The notes: generated by a model from the letters alone, not told the origin. 17,951 bases of DNA from an uncultured Clostridia bacterium (GCA_947588325.1 CANPYH010000016.1:1-17951); one strand, 5' to 3'. Counted from the stretch's first letter, positions 7,531-15,458 are shown. A program made the numbers and translations.

Positions 7531-7559
7531 ATTATATCACCGACGCAAACGCTTGTCAA
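7531..7559 (-). promoter_or_regulatory. Trp operon promoter, consensus sigma-A type
   Basis: TTGACA (7559-7554) and TATAAT (7536-7531) are both exact consensus with a 17-nt spacer. Transcription would start near 7524, about 285 nt before the trpE ATG, giving exactly the T-box leader. The -35 box begins 14 nt after the stop codon of the Hsp70-like gene. Confidence 0.9.
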
Positions 7560-7573
7560 ACGTTTTTTCGGAG

Positions 7574-9123
7574 TTATAACTGCTTTTTATTATACCCCAC
7601 TCTGTTGCCGAACCCGTCGGTAACGATTATTTCCAGCACGCCGTCTATGTCCAGCTTGAATGACAGCCATACGGTGTACCCCCGCGCGCACCCGAGAAAC
7701 TCCTTGGGCACGGGCACGGTCACTTCCATACCGTTGGCGTTGGCGTCCGCTCCGAACGCCATCCACTTCCCGTCCTCGCACTCGCTCTCCGTCTTGTCCG
7801 ACTCGTACACGAGGAAGGTTATAGTCCTCTGCTCGTCGTCGAGCGGCCAGAAGTACATATCCGAGTTTACGCATATCTCCCGCTTGCCGCCGAACCGCAT
7901 ACCCTTGAAGATGAGATTATATATCATCTCGTCCTCGCCGTCCTTCCAGGCGTTGAAACCGTATGTGTGGGTAACTATGTCGTCCACCACCGCTTTATCA
8001 GGCTCCGTCGGCTTCATCTTGTCAAAGATAGCCGCGCCCTTCGCTATGGCTTTGGAGGGGTCGTGGGAGATAACCCCCGTCTCGCCTATCGAGGGATACT
8101 CGCGGATCATGCGCTCGCGGATCTGCGGCTGCCCCCGACGAGCACGATCTTGTCTATCCCCCCTATCCCGCCGAAGTCGGCAATCGCCTTGTTTGTAACC
8201 TGCAAGGCGCGGTCGAGCAACGGTTTGGTCCAGGCGTCGAATTCGCGGCGGGTTACCGCGGACATCTTGGTCGCTCCGCCCAGCTTGAAGGACACGGCCG
8301 CCTCGTCCGAAAAGGAAAGGTCGATTTTCATCTTGGTTATTTTGTTGGCGAAGTCGCACCGCTCCGTCTCCGACGCGAACCGCGCGTTGTCGAAGCGTTT
8401 GAGCACCGCCGCGCCGAGCGCCGCGTCCCACTCGTTTCCGCCGAGGGTGAGGTCGCCCTCCTTCGCCTTGATTTCGTAGGTCATTTTGTCGGGGTCATGG
8501 CGCACCACCGTCACGTCGAGAGTGCCGCCGCCGAGGTCGAACACCAGCACGGTCTGCTGCCCCGTATACTTCTTGCGCAGGTTTTCCCCGTAAAAATAGG
8601 ATATCGCCGCCGCGACAGGCTCCTGCACGACGTTTATTCTGCTCCGCGCAAGGCCCGTTATCTTCATGAGCGTGTCGATCAAGAAGCGGTTATAGTCCGT
8701 CGCGGTCATAAGCCCGCCCGATATGCCCACGGGCGCGCTTATAGTCACGCCCTCTATTTCGGGGTTATCGAACTCGCCGCACTTCGCCGCGTCCGAGGCC
8801 GCGCGTTTAAGCAGGTATGTGAGATACTTCTCCACCACTTCGGCGACTGTGAAGTTCTTACCCCCCGAAGTCACCACCTTGCCGAGATTGTTGGGATCCT
8901 CGCGGAGGCTGCGCTTCATATACCGCACCACGTCGGCGCTGTTTGTCATAGCCTCGGCGCTCAGACATTCATAGCCGAACAGTTCGCCGCTGCGGGGGGA
9001 ATACATGAAAAGACTGGGCGTCCCCGTTCTGTTGGGGTCGTACATAAAGTCCGTCACGGGCGTCCTGCCGAACATGGTCGCCACCGCGGAAAAACATGTG
9101 CCGAAGTCGATGCCGAGTATCAT
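7574..9123 (-). pseudogene. Lid-less Hsp70-family (DnaK-like) protein, interrupted by one frameshift
   Basis: The 5' frame (9123 to about 8107) encodes an Hsp70 ATPase: phosphate 1 GIDFGT (4-9), a DnaK-like lysine at 70 (YMKRSL), connect-1 EPVAAA (168-173), phosphate 2 DLGGGTLDV (196-204) and the adenosine motif IVLVGGS (326-332). Right after that serine the frame is lost and the protein would end at residue 338. In the -1 frame the homology continues as QIRERMIREYP, DPSKAIAKGAAIF and a beta-sandwich domain like the DnaK substrate-binding domain, to the TAA at 7574. Restoring one base gives 516 residues, shorter than DnaK (about 610-640), so the alpha-helical lid is absent. AAGGAG precedes the ATG. 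It overlaps the GrpE-like gene upstream by ATGA. The break may be a true mutation or an assembly error; the site is not a good slippery heptamer. Confidence 0.85.
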
Positions 9124-9659
9124 TCCTTATCTCCTTTATCCTTGAAGCGGAACACGTCCATACATTCTAAAATGGGATCCGAACCGTCGCTGAACGAACA
9201 GCCTATCCGCGTGCATTTCGCTATCCGTCCGTCGCGGCTCTCCTCCTCCGTCCAAACGGGTCGGATATTGCATATATACGAAGGGTCCGCCGCCTCTCCC
9301 GCCTTGTGCCGAAGCAGAGTCACGCCCGCCTTTTTAAGGTCCCGCTCGAGCTCGGCATAGCGAAGCGCGACGGAGTTAAACAGCTCCTCGCTCCCGCTCT
9401 CCTCCGCCTCCGTCATTACCTCCGAGACGAAGGGCAGAACGGCTTCGAGCGCGGCGCGGGCGCCAAGCCTGCTCTTACTCGCCTCCGCCGCCTTTTTGTA
9501 GTAGTCGGCGGTCTCTTCGGCGTCGGCACAGTCGCGCTGCAAACGAGCCACCTGCGCTTCGAGCGATTTCAGCCTCGCTATAACGGGGTCGAAAAGATCG
9601 TCGTCGGCAGTCGCGCCGTCTCCCGCGTTTTCCTTTTTGTCGGCGTTCCTCTTCATCAT
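9120..9659 (-). CDS. GrpE-like nucleotide exchange factor, divergent
   Basis: The 179-residue protein has the GrpE plan: a charged N-terminus, a long alpha-helical coiled coil at about 20-65 (RLKSLEAQVARLQRD…), a helical segment resembling the GrpE bundle (ALEAVLPFVSEVMTEAEE), then AELERDLKKAGVTLL followed by a small beta domain with DPSYICNIRPV, a charged turn, TRIGCSF and CMDVFRF. These line up with GrpE KFGV, DP.xH, KGY and AMVTV, though the histidine of the DPNxH motif is not kept. It would exchange ADP on the adjacent Hsp70-like protein, whose ATG overlaps its TGA. Two ATGs in tandem (9659, 9656) are the likely start. There is no Shine-Dalgarno, and a longer start at 9674 also lacks one. 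Function is inferred from form and context. Confidence 0.65.
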   Translation of the reverse strand: MMKRNADKKENAGDGATADDDLFDPVIARLKSLEAQVARLQRDCADAEETADYYKKAAEASKSRLGARAALEAVLPFVSEVMTEAEESGSEELFNSVALRYAELERDLKKAGVTLLRHKAGEAADPSYICNIRPVWTEEESRDGRIAKCTRIGCSFSDGSDPILECMDVFRFKDKGDKE

Positions 9660-9664
9660 AGGAT

Positions 9665-9693
9665 AATATAACATATCCGCGCGGTGAGCGCAA
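9665..9693 (-). promoter_or_regulatory. Candidate promoter just upstream of the GrpE-like gene
   Basis: TTGCGC and TATATT (9670-9665) are separated by about 17 nt on the minus strand. The -10 box ends only 5 nt before the ATG at 9659, so an RNA from it would begin at or almost at the start codon. This would explain why no ribosome binding site is visible. Moderate match only. Confidence 0.4.
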
Positions 9694-9740
9694 GCGGTTA
9701 GAGAAAATTCCCTGCGATTTTTCGCAAGATAGGGTGAAAA

Positions 9741-9792
9741 GATAAAAAGAAACGCGCTCCACCCTCAGTTGCCACAGGCGGAAGCGCGTTGC
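9741..9792 (-). terminator. Intrinsic terminator of gapA
   Basis: On the minus strand AACGCGCTTCC (9790-9780) pairs with GGAGCGCGTT (9760-9751) with one bulged base around a large loop, followed by the T-rich TTCTTTTTATC. It begins 22 nt after the gapA stop codon and separates gapA from the GrpE/Hsp70-like pair. Confidence 0.8.
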
Positions 9793-9811
9793 TTTTACCT
9801 TAATTCGTCGA

Positions 9812-10894
9812 TTATTTGCTGATAAGCTCGCCGAAGTATTTGATAGTCCTTACCATCTGGCTGGTGTAGGAGTTCTCGTTGTCGTACCACGATACTACCT
9901 GTACCTCATAGAGGTCGTCGGTGATCTTGAGTACGGAGGTCTGGGTTGCGTCGAACAGAGAGCCGAAGGTCATACCGATGATATCCGAAGATACGATCTC
10001 GTCCTCGTTGTAACCGAAGGACTCGTTGGCTGCGCTCTTCATTGCGGCGTTGATACCCTCTTTGGTGATATCCTTGCCCTTAACGACGGCGGTAAGAATG
10101 GTGGTGGATCCCGTCGGGGTCGGAACACGCTGAGCCGCGCCGATAAGTTTGCCGTTAAGCTCGGGGATAACAAGGCCGATTGCCTTTGCTGCGCCGGTGG
10201 AGTTGGGAACGATGTTGCATGCGCCTGCACGGCTGCGGCGAAGGTCGCCCTTTCTCTGCGGTCCGTCGAGGATCATCTGGTCGCCGGTGTAAGCGTGAAT
10301 GGTGCACATGATACCGCTCTGAATGGGTGCGAACTTGTTAAGCGCGTCAGCCATGGGAGCAAGGCAGTTGGTGGTGCAGGACGCTGCGGAGATGATCTTG
10401 TCGTCTGCCGTCAGGGTCTTGTGGTTGGTGTTGTAAACGATGGTCTTGAGGTCGTTGCCTGCGGGAGCGGAGATGATAACGTGCTTCGCGCCTGCGTCGA
10501 TGTGAGCCTGAGACTTCTCTTTGCTGGTGTAGAAGCCCGAGCACTCGAGAACGACGTCGATGCCGAGTTCCTTCCAAGGGCAGTCGATAGCCTTGGGGTT
10601 GGAGTAGATAGTAATCTCCGTACCGTCAACGGTTATGGAACCGGGGGTGAGGACGGTCTTCTTGTCCTCTGCGAGAACGGGCTCTTTGCTCGTGATGACG
10701 TGCTTGCTGCCGCCGATACCCGCATAGTTACCCTGAGAAGAGTCGTACTTCAGAAGGTGTGCGAGCATCTTGGGCGAGGTGAGGTCGTTGATAGCGACGA
10801 TCTCGAAGCCGTCTGCGCCGAACATCTGACGGAAAGCAAGTCTGCCGATACGTCCGAAGCCGTTGATTGCCACTTTTACGTTTTTGTTTGCCAT
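9812..10894 (-). CDS. gapA: Glyceraldehyde-3-phosphate dehydrogenase, NAD type
   Basis: GAPDH oxidises glyceraldehyde-3-phosphate to 1,3-bisphosphoglycerate in glycolysis. The Rossmann motif NGFGRIGR is at 11-18 and an acidic residue follows strand 2 (INDLT, Asp37), which favours NAD. The catalytic cysteine is Cys173 in SAASCTTNC and the base His200 in TIHAYTGDQ; NSTGAAKAIG and the C-terminal SWYDNE are present. At 360 residues it is about 25 longer than most bacterial GapA proteins; the extra length falls at about 55-85, after YDSSQG, in the loop before the VDG strand. GGAGGA lies 12 nt before the ATG. It is a single-gene unit with its own promoter and terminator. Confidence 0.96.
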   Translation of the reverse strand: MANKNVKVAINGFGRIGRLAFRQMFGADGFEIVAINDLTSPKMLAHLLKYDSSQGNYAGIGGSKHVITSKEPVLAEDKKTVLTPGSITVDGTEITIYSNPKAIDCPWKELGIDVVLECSGFYTSKEKSQAHIDAGAKHVIISAPAGNDLKTIVYNTNHKTLTADDKIISAASCTTNCLAPMADALNKFAPIQSGIMCTIHAYTGDQMILDGPQRKGDLRRSRAGACNIVPNSTGAAKAIGLVIPELNGKLIGAAQRVPTPTGSTTILTAVVKGKDITKEGINAAMKSAANESFGYNEDEIVSSDIIGMTFGSLFDATQTSVLKITDDLYEVQVVSWYDNENSYTSQMVRTIKYFGELISK

Positions 10895-10951
10895 GGTTAT
10901 ATATGTTCCTCCAAATAAAATTTACGAATTCATTCGCCTTTATCAACAGTG

Positions 10952-10980
10952 ATTATACCGCATCCGAAAATAAAAATCAA
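10952..10980 (-). promoter_or_regulatory. gapA promoter
   Basis: TTGATT (10980-10975) and an exact TATAAT (10957-10952) lie 17 nt apart on the minus strand. This gives a 5' UTR of about 50 nt before the gapA ATG. Confidence 0.8.
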
Positions 10981-11115
10981 GGAAAATAAAGCACTTTCTC
11001 GCCCCGCCTTGCCCCGCCGCGTAAAAAATCATCGCCGCCGTCCCCGCTTAACCCGTTTATTCCCCTTTTAAGCCACATTTTACCCCCTTACCCGCGCAAA
11101 AAAGCCCGAAAAACA
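10981..11115. other. Divergent intergenic core between gapA and nifJ promoters
   Basis: Non-coding. The plus strand is rich in pyrimidine runs (GCCCCGCC occurs twice within 20 bp, then CCCC runs spaced by AT-rich bits). I see no recognisable operator palindrome, including no Rex-type TTGTTAA repeat, and no RNA structure. Confidence 0.5.
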
Positions 11116-11144
11116 TTGACACCGACTTTTTGCAATGATATAAT
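11116..11144 (+). promoter_or_regulatory. nifJ promoter, consensus sigma-A type
   Basis: TTGACA (11116-11121) and TATAAT (11139-11144) are both exact consensus with a 17-nt spacer. The 5' UTR would be about 60 nt, ending in GGAGGA before the ATG. Such a perfect promoter fits a highly expressed fermentative enzyme. Confidence 0.9.
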
Positions 11145-11211
11145 TATTGTCGGTATTCGTACCAACGGAAACACAAAATATTTCAAATTTATATGGAGGA
11201 CAGATTTTCTC

Positions 11212-14200
11212 ATGAAAAAAATGACTATCGACGGAAATACCGCGGCGTCCCACGTCGCGTACGCATTCTCCGAAGTAGCCGCGATCTACCCCATCACTCC
11301 CTCATCGCCCATGGCGGAGGCGGCGGACGAGTGGGCAACCAAAGGTCAGCTCAACATGTTCGGTCAGCCTCTCCGCATTGCGGAAATGGAGTCTGAAGGC
11401 GGCGCATCAGGCGCGGTTCACGGCTCGCTCGTTGCGGGCGCGCTCACCACTACATACACGGCTTCGCAAGGCTTGCTCCTTATGATCCCGAATATGTACA
11501 AGATAGCCGGCGAGCTTCTTCCCTGCGTATTCCACGTCTCGGCACGTGCGCTTGCCGCGGGTGCGCTTAACATTTTCGGCGACCACTCGGACGTTATGTC
11601 CTGCCGTCAGACAGGTTTTGCAATGCTCTGCTCGAACAGCGTTCAGGAGGTTATGGACCTCGCGCTCGTCGCTCACCTCGCTACGCTCAAATCGAGAGTG
11701 CCCTTCCTGCACTTCTTCGACGGGTTCCGTACCAGCCACGAAGTAAGCAAGATCGACGCTATCGAATACGACGAGATGAAGAGCCTCGTGGATATGGAGG
11801 ACATACGCGCCTTCAAGAGCCGCGCGCTCAATCCCGAACACCCCGTTCAGAAGGGTACCGCTCAGAACCCCGATATCTACTTCCAGGGCAGAGAGGCGGT
11901 TAATAAATACTACGACGCCGTTCCCGAGATCGTCAAAGAGAAAATGGAAGCCGTATATAAGCTCACGGGCAGAAAGTACGAGCTTTATCAATACTATGGA
12001 GCGCCCGACGCCGATCGCGTTATCGTGCTTATGGGCAGCGGTGCGGAGAGCGTTCAGGAGACTATCGACTACCTCGCCGCAAAGGGCGAAAAGGTCGGCG
12101 TAGTCAAAGTACGTCTCTACCGTCCCTTCTCCATCAAGGATTTCGTCTCGGCTATCCCCGCAACCTGCAAGAAGGTCGCCGTTCTCGACAGAACGAAGGA
12201 ACCGGGCAGCCTCGGCGAGCCGCTCTACCTCGACGTTTGCTCCGCTCTTACCGAAGCGGGCAGAAAGAATATCAAGATCGTCGGCGGCCGTTACGCTCTC
12301 GGCAGCAAGGAATTCACGCCCTCCATGGTCAACGCCATCTATAAAGAGCTTAAGAAGTCCTCGCCCAAGAACCACTTCACCATCGGTATCGACGACGACG
12401 TAACCCACACTTCCATTCCCTACCCCGAATTTATCAACGCCGCTCCCAAGTCCACCGTTCGTTGCAAGTTCTACGGCTTCGGCGGAGACGGCACGGTCGG
12501 CGCGAACAAGAACAGTATCAAGATCATCGGCGACCACACCGACAAATACGTTCAGGGTTACTTCGAATACGACTCCAAGAAGTCGGGCGGCTTCACCCTT
12601 TCGCACCTGCGTTTCGGCGACGAGCCCATTCACTCCGAGTACCTCATCGACGAGGCGGATTTCGTTGCTTGCCACAAGCCCGCTTACGTCACCATGTACG
12701 ACATGATCTCTTCGCTTAAAGACGGCGGAACCTTCCTGCTTAACTGCAAGTGGTCGGACAAAGAGCTTGACAAAGAGCTCCCCGCATCCATGAAGAAGCT
12801 CATTGCCAAGAAGCATATCAAGATGTACGCGATCGACGCGCTTGCCACCGCAAAGAAAGCGGGCAGCCCCAAGAGCCAGAACATGGTCCTTCAGGCAGCG
12901 TTCTTCAAGATCGCCAACATTATCCCCTATGCCGACGCCGAGACTTATATGAAGAAGGCCGTTGAAAAGACTTACGGCAAAAAAGGTCCCGAGGTCGTCA
13001 AGGCTAACTGCGACGCTATCGACATGGCTATCAGCGAACTCCGCGAAGTAGCCGTTCCCGCTTCCTGGGGCGCGGCTCGCAACGGCGCGGTAGCCGCTGT
13101 TGCAGAAGAGGCAAAGGCGAGCGAGTATTACACCGAATTCGTCTCCGTCTGCAACGCGCAGGAGGGTAACAAACTCCCCGTTTCCAAGATCAGCGACGAC
13201 GGCGCCGTTCCCACGGGTACGACCAAGTTCGAGAAGCGCGGTACCGCCGCTGTCGTTCCCATGTGGCAGATTGACAAGTGCATACAGTGTAACCAGTGCG
13301 CGTATGTCTGCCCTCACGCCTGCATCCGTCCCGTTCTTATGAACGAGGAAGAGGCTAACGCCGCTCCCGCATCCTTCACGAGCAAGCCTGCTACGGGCTT
13401 TGCGGGAATGCAGTTCAGAATGCAGGTATCCCCTCTCGACTGCACAGGCTGCTCGTCCTGCGCAAACGTCTGCCCCGCAAAGGAAAAGGCGCTTGTTATG
13501 GTGGACGTCGAAAAGGCTATCGCGGCGGAAAAGGACAATTGGAACTACGCCATGACCGTTTCCGACAAGAAGGTCGTTCCGACCAATCCCAAGAACAGCC
13601 AGTTCAGCCGGCCTCTGTTCGAATTCTCGGGCGCGTGCGCGGGCTGCGGCGAGACGCCTTACGTCAAGCTCGTTACCCAGCTCTTCGGCGACCGCATGAT
13701 CGTCGCAAACGCAACGGGTTGCTCGTCCATATACGGCGGCTCCGCTCCCGTCTGCCCTTACACCGTCAACGCCAAGGGTCAGGGTCCCGCTTGGGCTAAC
13801 TCCCTCTTCGAAGACAACGCGGAGTTCGGCTACGGCATGTTCCTTGCATACAAGGCACGCCGCGAAAAGCTCGCCGCAGATATGAAGAAGGCGATCGACC
13901 TCGGCTGCCCCGACTGCCTCAAAGCCTCCTTCGAGGAATGGGGCGCTAACATGAAGAGCGTTGCCGTCACCGAGAAGTGCGCGGCGGATATCAAAGCCGC
14001 TCTTCCCGAGGCCATCAAGGCGGCGGACGGCGAACTTAAATCCGTTCTCGAAACCATCTATGCCGACAGCGACTGCATCGTCAAGAAGTCCTTCTGGATC
14101 ATCGGCGGCGACGGCTGGGCTTACGATATCGGTTACGGCGGACTCGACCACGTACTCGCGCAGAACGAGGACGTCAACGTGCTTGTCCTCGATACCGAGG

Positions 14201-14709
14201 TTTATTCCAACACCGGCGGCCAGTCCTCCAAGGCAACCCCGACCGGCTCCGTCGCAAAGTTCGCTGCGGGCGGTAAGCGCACCAAGAAGAAGGACCTCGG
14301 CATGATGGCTATGAGCTACGGCTATGTCTACGTCGCACAGTGCGCTATGGGCGCAAGCCAGCCTCAGCTGCTTAACGCACTCAAAGAGGCAGAGGCTTAC
14401 GACGGACCTTCGCTCGTCATCTGCTACTCCACCTGTATCAACCACGGTATCCGTATGGATCTCGGTCAGATCGAGCAGAAGAAAGCCGTCGAGGCGGGCT
14501 ATTGGCAGCTCTACCGCTATAACCCCGACAAGGGCTTCACCCTCGACTCCAAGGATCCCACGGCTTCCTACCGCGACTTCATCCTCGGCGAGACGAGATA
14601 TAAGACCCTCAACGCCGCTAAACCCGACGTTGCCGACGTACTCTTCACCCAAGCAGAGCATGACGCAAAGGTCAGGTTGGAGACGTATAAGAACAAAGCC
14701 AACAAGTAA
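11212..14709 (+). CDS. nifJ: Pyruvate:ferredoxin (flavodoxin) oxidoreductase, single-chain
   Basis: PFOR converts pyruvate and CoA to acetyl-CoA and CO2 while reducing ferredoxin or flavodoxin, the central step of anaerobic pyruvate use. The 1165-residue chain has all domains fused. The N-terminal part carries YPITPSSPMAE (Thr29), EMESEGG (Glu62) and HVSAR (Arg112), matching the pyruvate-contacting residues of the Desulfovibrio enzyme. An EKR-type segment with TYGKKG follows. Two [4Fe-4S] motifs are Cys689/692/695/699 and Cys744/747/750/754. The proximal cluster uses CAGC (809, 812), Cys837 and Cys1075. Thiamine diphosphate binding is GGDGW (965-969) to YSNTGGQ (998-1004). The ATG at 11212 is chosen for the GGAGGA before it; the frame is open upstream only into the promoter. 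Complete, with no defect seen. Confidence 0.98.
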   Translation: MKKMTIDGNTAASHVAYAFSEVAAIYPITPSSPMAEAADEWATKGQLNMFGQPLRIAEMESEGGASGAVHGSLVAGALTTTYTASQGLLLMIPNMYKIAGELLPCVFHVSARALAAGALNIFGDHSDVMSCRQTGFAMLCSNSVQEVMDLALVAHLATLKSRVPFLHFFDGFRTSHEVSKIDAIEYDEMKSLVDMEDIRAFKSRALNPEHPVQKGTAQNPDIYFQGREAVNKYYDAVPEIVKEKMEAVYKLTGRKYELYQYYGAPDADRVIVLMGSGAESVQETIDYLAAKGEKVGVVKVRLYRPFSIKDFVSAIPATCKKVAVLDRTKEPGSLGEPLYLDVCSALTEAGRKNIKIVGGRYALGSKEFTPSMVNAIYKELKKSSPKNHFTIGIDDDVTHTSIPYPEFINAAPKSTVRCKFYGFGGDGTVGANKNSIKIIGDHTDKYVQGYFEYDSKKSGGFTLSHLRFGDEPIHSEYLIDEADFVACHKPAYVTMYDMISSLKDGGTFLLNCKWSDKELDKELPASMKKLIAKKHIKMYAIDALATAKKAGSPKSQNMVLQAAFFKIANIIPYADAETYMKKAVEKTYGKKGPEVVKANCDAIDMAISELREVAVPASWGAARNGAVAAVAEEAKASEYYTEFVSVCNAQEGNKLPVSKISDDGAVPTGTTKFEKRGTAAVVPMWQIDKCIQCNQCAYVCPHACIRPVLMNEEEANAAPASFTSKPATGFAGMQFRMQVSPLDCTGCSSCANVCPAKEKALVMVDVEKAIAAEKDNWNYAMTVSDKKVVPTNPKNSQFSRPLFEFSGACAGCGETPYVKLVTQLFGDRMIVANATGCSSIYGGSAPVCPYTVNAKGQGPAWANSLFEDNAEFGYGMFLAYKARREKLAADMKKAIDLGCPDCLKASFEEWGANMKSVAVTEKCAADIKAALPEAIKAADGELKSVLETIYADSDCIVKKSFWIIGGDGWAYDIGYGGLDHVLAQNEDVNVLVLDTEVYSNTGGQSSKATPTGSVAKFAAGGKRTKKKDLGMMAMSYGYVYVAQCAMGASQPQLLNALKEAEAYDGPSLVICYSTCINHGIRMDLGQIEQKKAVEAGYWQLYRYNPDKGFTLDSKDPTASYRDFILGETRYKTLNAAKPDVADVLFTQAEHDAKVRLETYKNKANK

Positions 14710-14770
14710 GTTTGGTTAAATAAACAGGGTGCCTCGGGTGTATCCCCATGGGGAATCCTGAATGAAAAAT

Positions 14771-14799
14771 AAAAAGGAGTAGCGTGCTACTCCTTTTTA
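14771..14799 (+). terminator. nifJ terminator, probably bidirectional
   Basis: GGAGTAG and CTACTCC form a perfect stem around CGTG, with five A before and five T after, so it can work on both strands. It lies 62 nt after the nifJ stop. On the minus strand it would also end transcription from the phage-like cassette to the right. Confidence 0.9.
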
Positions 14800-14874
14800 T
14801 TGTCCCGTGGACTCACAGGCTACGTTGTAGCATAGTGAGATATGGATAAAAAATGATATGACCTACGATAAACA
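14800..14874. other. Short AT-rich gap between nifJ terminator and phage-like cassette
   Basis: No gene is seen. It contains a small GCTAC-GTT-GTAGC hairpin near 14820-14832. If the cassette is a prophage remnant its left attachment site would be expected here, but no repeat partner or tRNA end is visible in the window. Confidence 0.3.
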
Positions 14875-15117
14875 TCAATCGACCTCTTCTCCAGGATCGT
14901 CGCGTGAAAATTTCGCATGCCACTGTAAATCCTTTTCGTGAACGGAAATTTCGGCGATATCTTTCCCTGTACCGAATTCGGAAAAAATAACGTCCCAAGT
15001 GTCCCCGATTTGTTCTTCTAACATGATCGCTCCGAACATTCCCTTGTGGACGCCTTGCTTTGCATATTCCTCTTTTTCAACGATGAGTTCCACGCAATCC
15101 AAATATTTCAGTTTCAT
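14875..15117 (-). CDS. DUF4926-type small protein, probable immunity or antitoxin partner
   Basis: This 80-residue protein resembles the DUF4926 family: YLDCVELIVEKEEYAKQGVHKG at the start, a small beta-barrel core (MFGAIML…WDVIFSEFGTGKDIAEISV) and a final EKDLQ helix. The VELIVEK…Y…GVHKG block is, from memory, common in gut clostridial members. The tail is acidic. GGAGG lies 5 nt before the ATG and is part of the last codons of the preceding toxin-like gene; only one base separates that stop from this ATG, so the two are translated together. Small acidic proteins so placed are usually immunity proteins. That role is inferred from context, not shown by the family itself. Confidence 0.65.
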   Translation of the reverse strand: MKLKYLDCVELIVEKEEYAKQGVHKGMFGAIMLEEQIGDTWDVIFSEFGTGKDIAEISVHEKDLQWHAKFSRDDPGEEVD

Positions 15118-15118
15118 T

Positions 15119-15445
15119 TCAGCCTCCGAGCGGTGTTGTACAGGTAATGAGTCCCTTTGGGCGAACCATCCATCCTGTGATAAGTCTAATATTTCTTCCG
15201 TTCTTTGTCAAATCAATTTCAATGCTTATCCTTTGACCATATTCATTTAATAACCCCAATTTATACTCGCCGTTTATATCGAATCCGAGCATTCGAAACA
15301 TTCGAATCTTACCGTTGTCCGAATATTTTTCCGAAAACAAATATTCCGTAAATTTGCGGATATCGCAAGTCGCCCCGCCCGTTTCGCTTGGGACGGGAGC
15401 GTCAATAAACAATCTCTTGCAATGGCAGTTCGGATGTTGTGGCAT
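15119..15445 (-). CDS. Orphan MuF-type toxin C-terminal domain (DUF6883-like), N-terminally truncated
   Basis: The 108-residue product begins MPQHPNCHCKR, which is the HPNC-x-C ending of phage MuF/minor head proteins, yet no MuF domain precedes it. In the same frame, PQ-rich residues extend only a few codons upstream to TAG and TAA stops. The rest (DIRKFTEYLF…GKIRMFRMLGF…GWMVRP…TTPLGG) resembles toxin domains attached to MuF proteins, similar in pattern to DUF6883, a possible BECR-fold nuclease. No Shine-Dalgarno is seen; the ATG is 13 nt after the stop of the gene before it, so re-initiation is possible. It may be a cut-off relic or a stand-alone toxin. The sequence is visibly AT-richer than its right-hand neighbours. 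Confidence 0.5.
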   Translation of the reverse strand: MPQHPNCHCKRLFIDAPVPSETGGATCDIRKFTEYLFSEKYSDNGKIRMFRMLGFDINGEYKLGLLNEYGQRISIEIDLTKNGRNIRLITGWMVRPKGLITCTTPLGG

Positions 15446-15458
15446 TTGAGGCTTGTTG

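Noticed and set aside
8122..8140. Programmed -1 frameshift in the Hsp70-like gene
   Set aside because: The zero-frame codons GGG GGC preceded by C do not allow good re-pairing after a -1 slip, and no strong stimulatory hairpin is evident; a plain indel is simpler.
7574..8431. 285-residue frame as an independent gene after the Hsp70-like ATPase
   Set aside because: Its first ~105 residues are Arg-rich shadow of the ATPase frame; only the part after the frameshift is homologous, so it is the second half of the same gene.
11407..14661. 1084-residue open frame on the minus strand opposite nifJ
   Set aside because: It is the complement of a strongly codon-biased, intact PFOR gene; the translation has no recognisable domain and no ribosome binding site or promoter.
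14813..14998. 61-residue minus-strand frame after the DUF4926 gene
   Set aside because: Overlaps the DUF4926 gene in another frame, Arg-rich at the start, no ribosome binding site.
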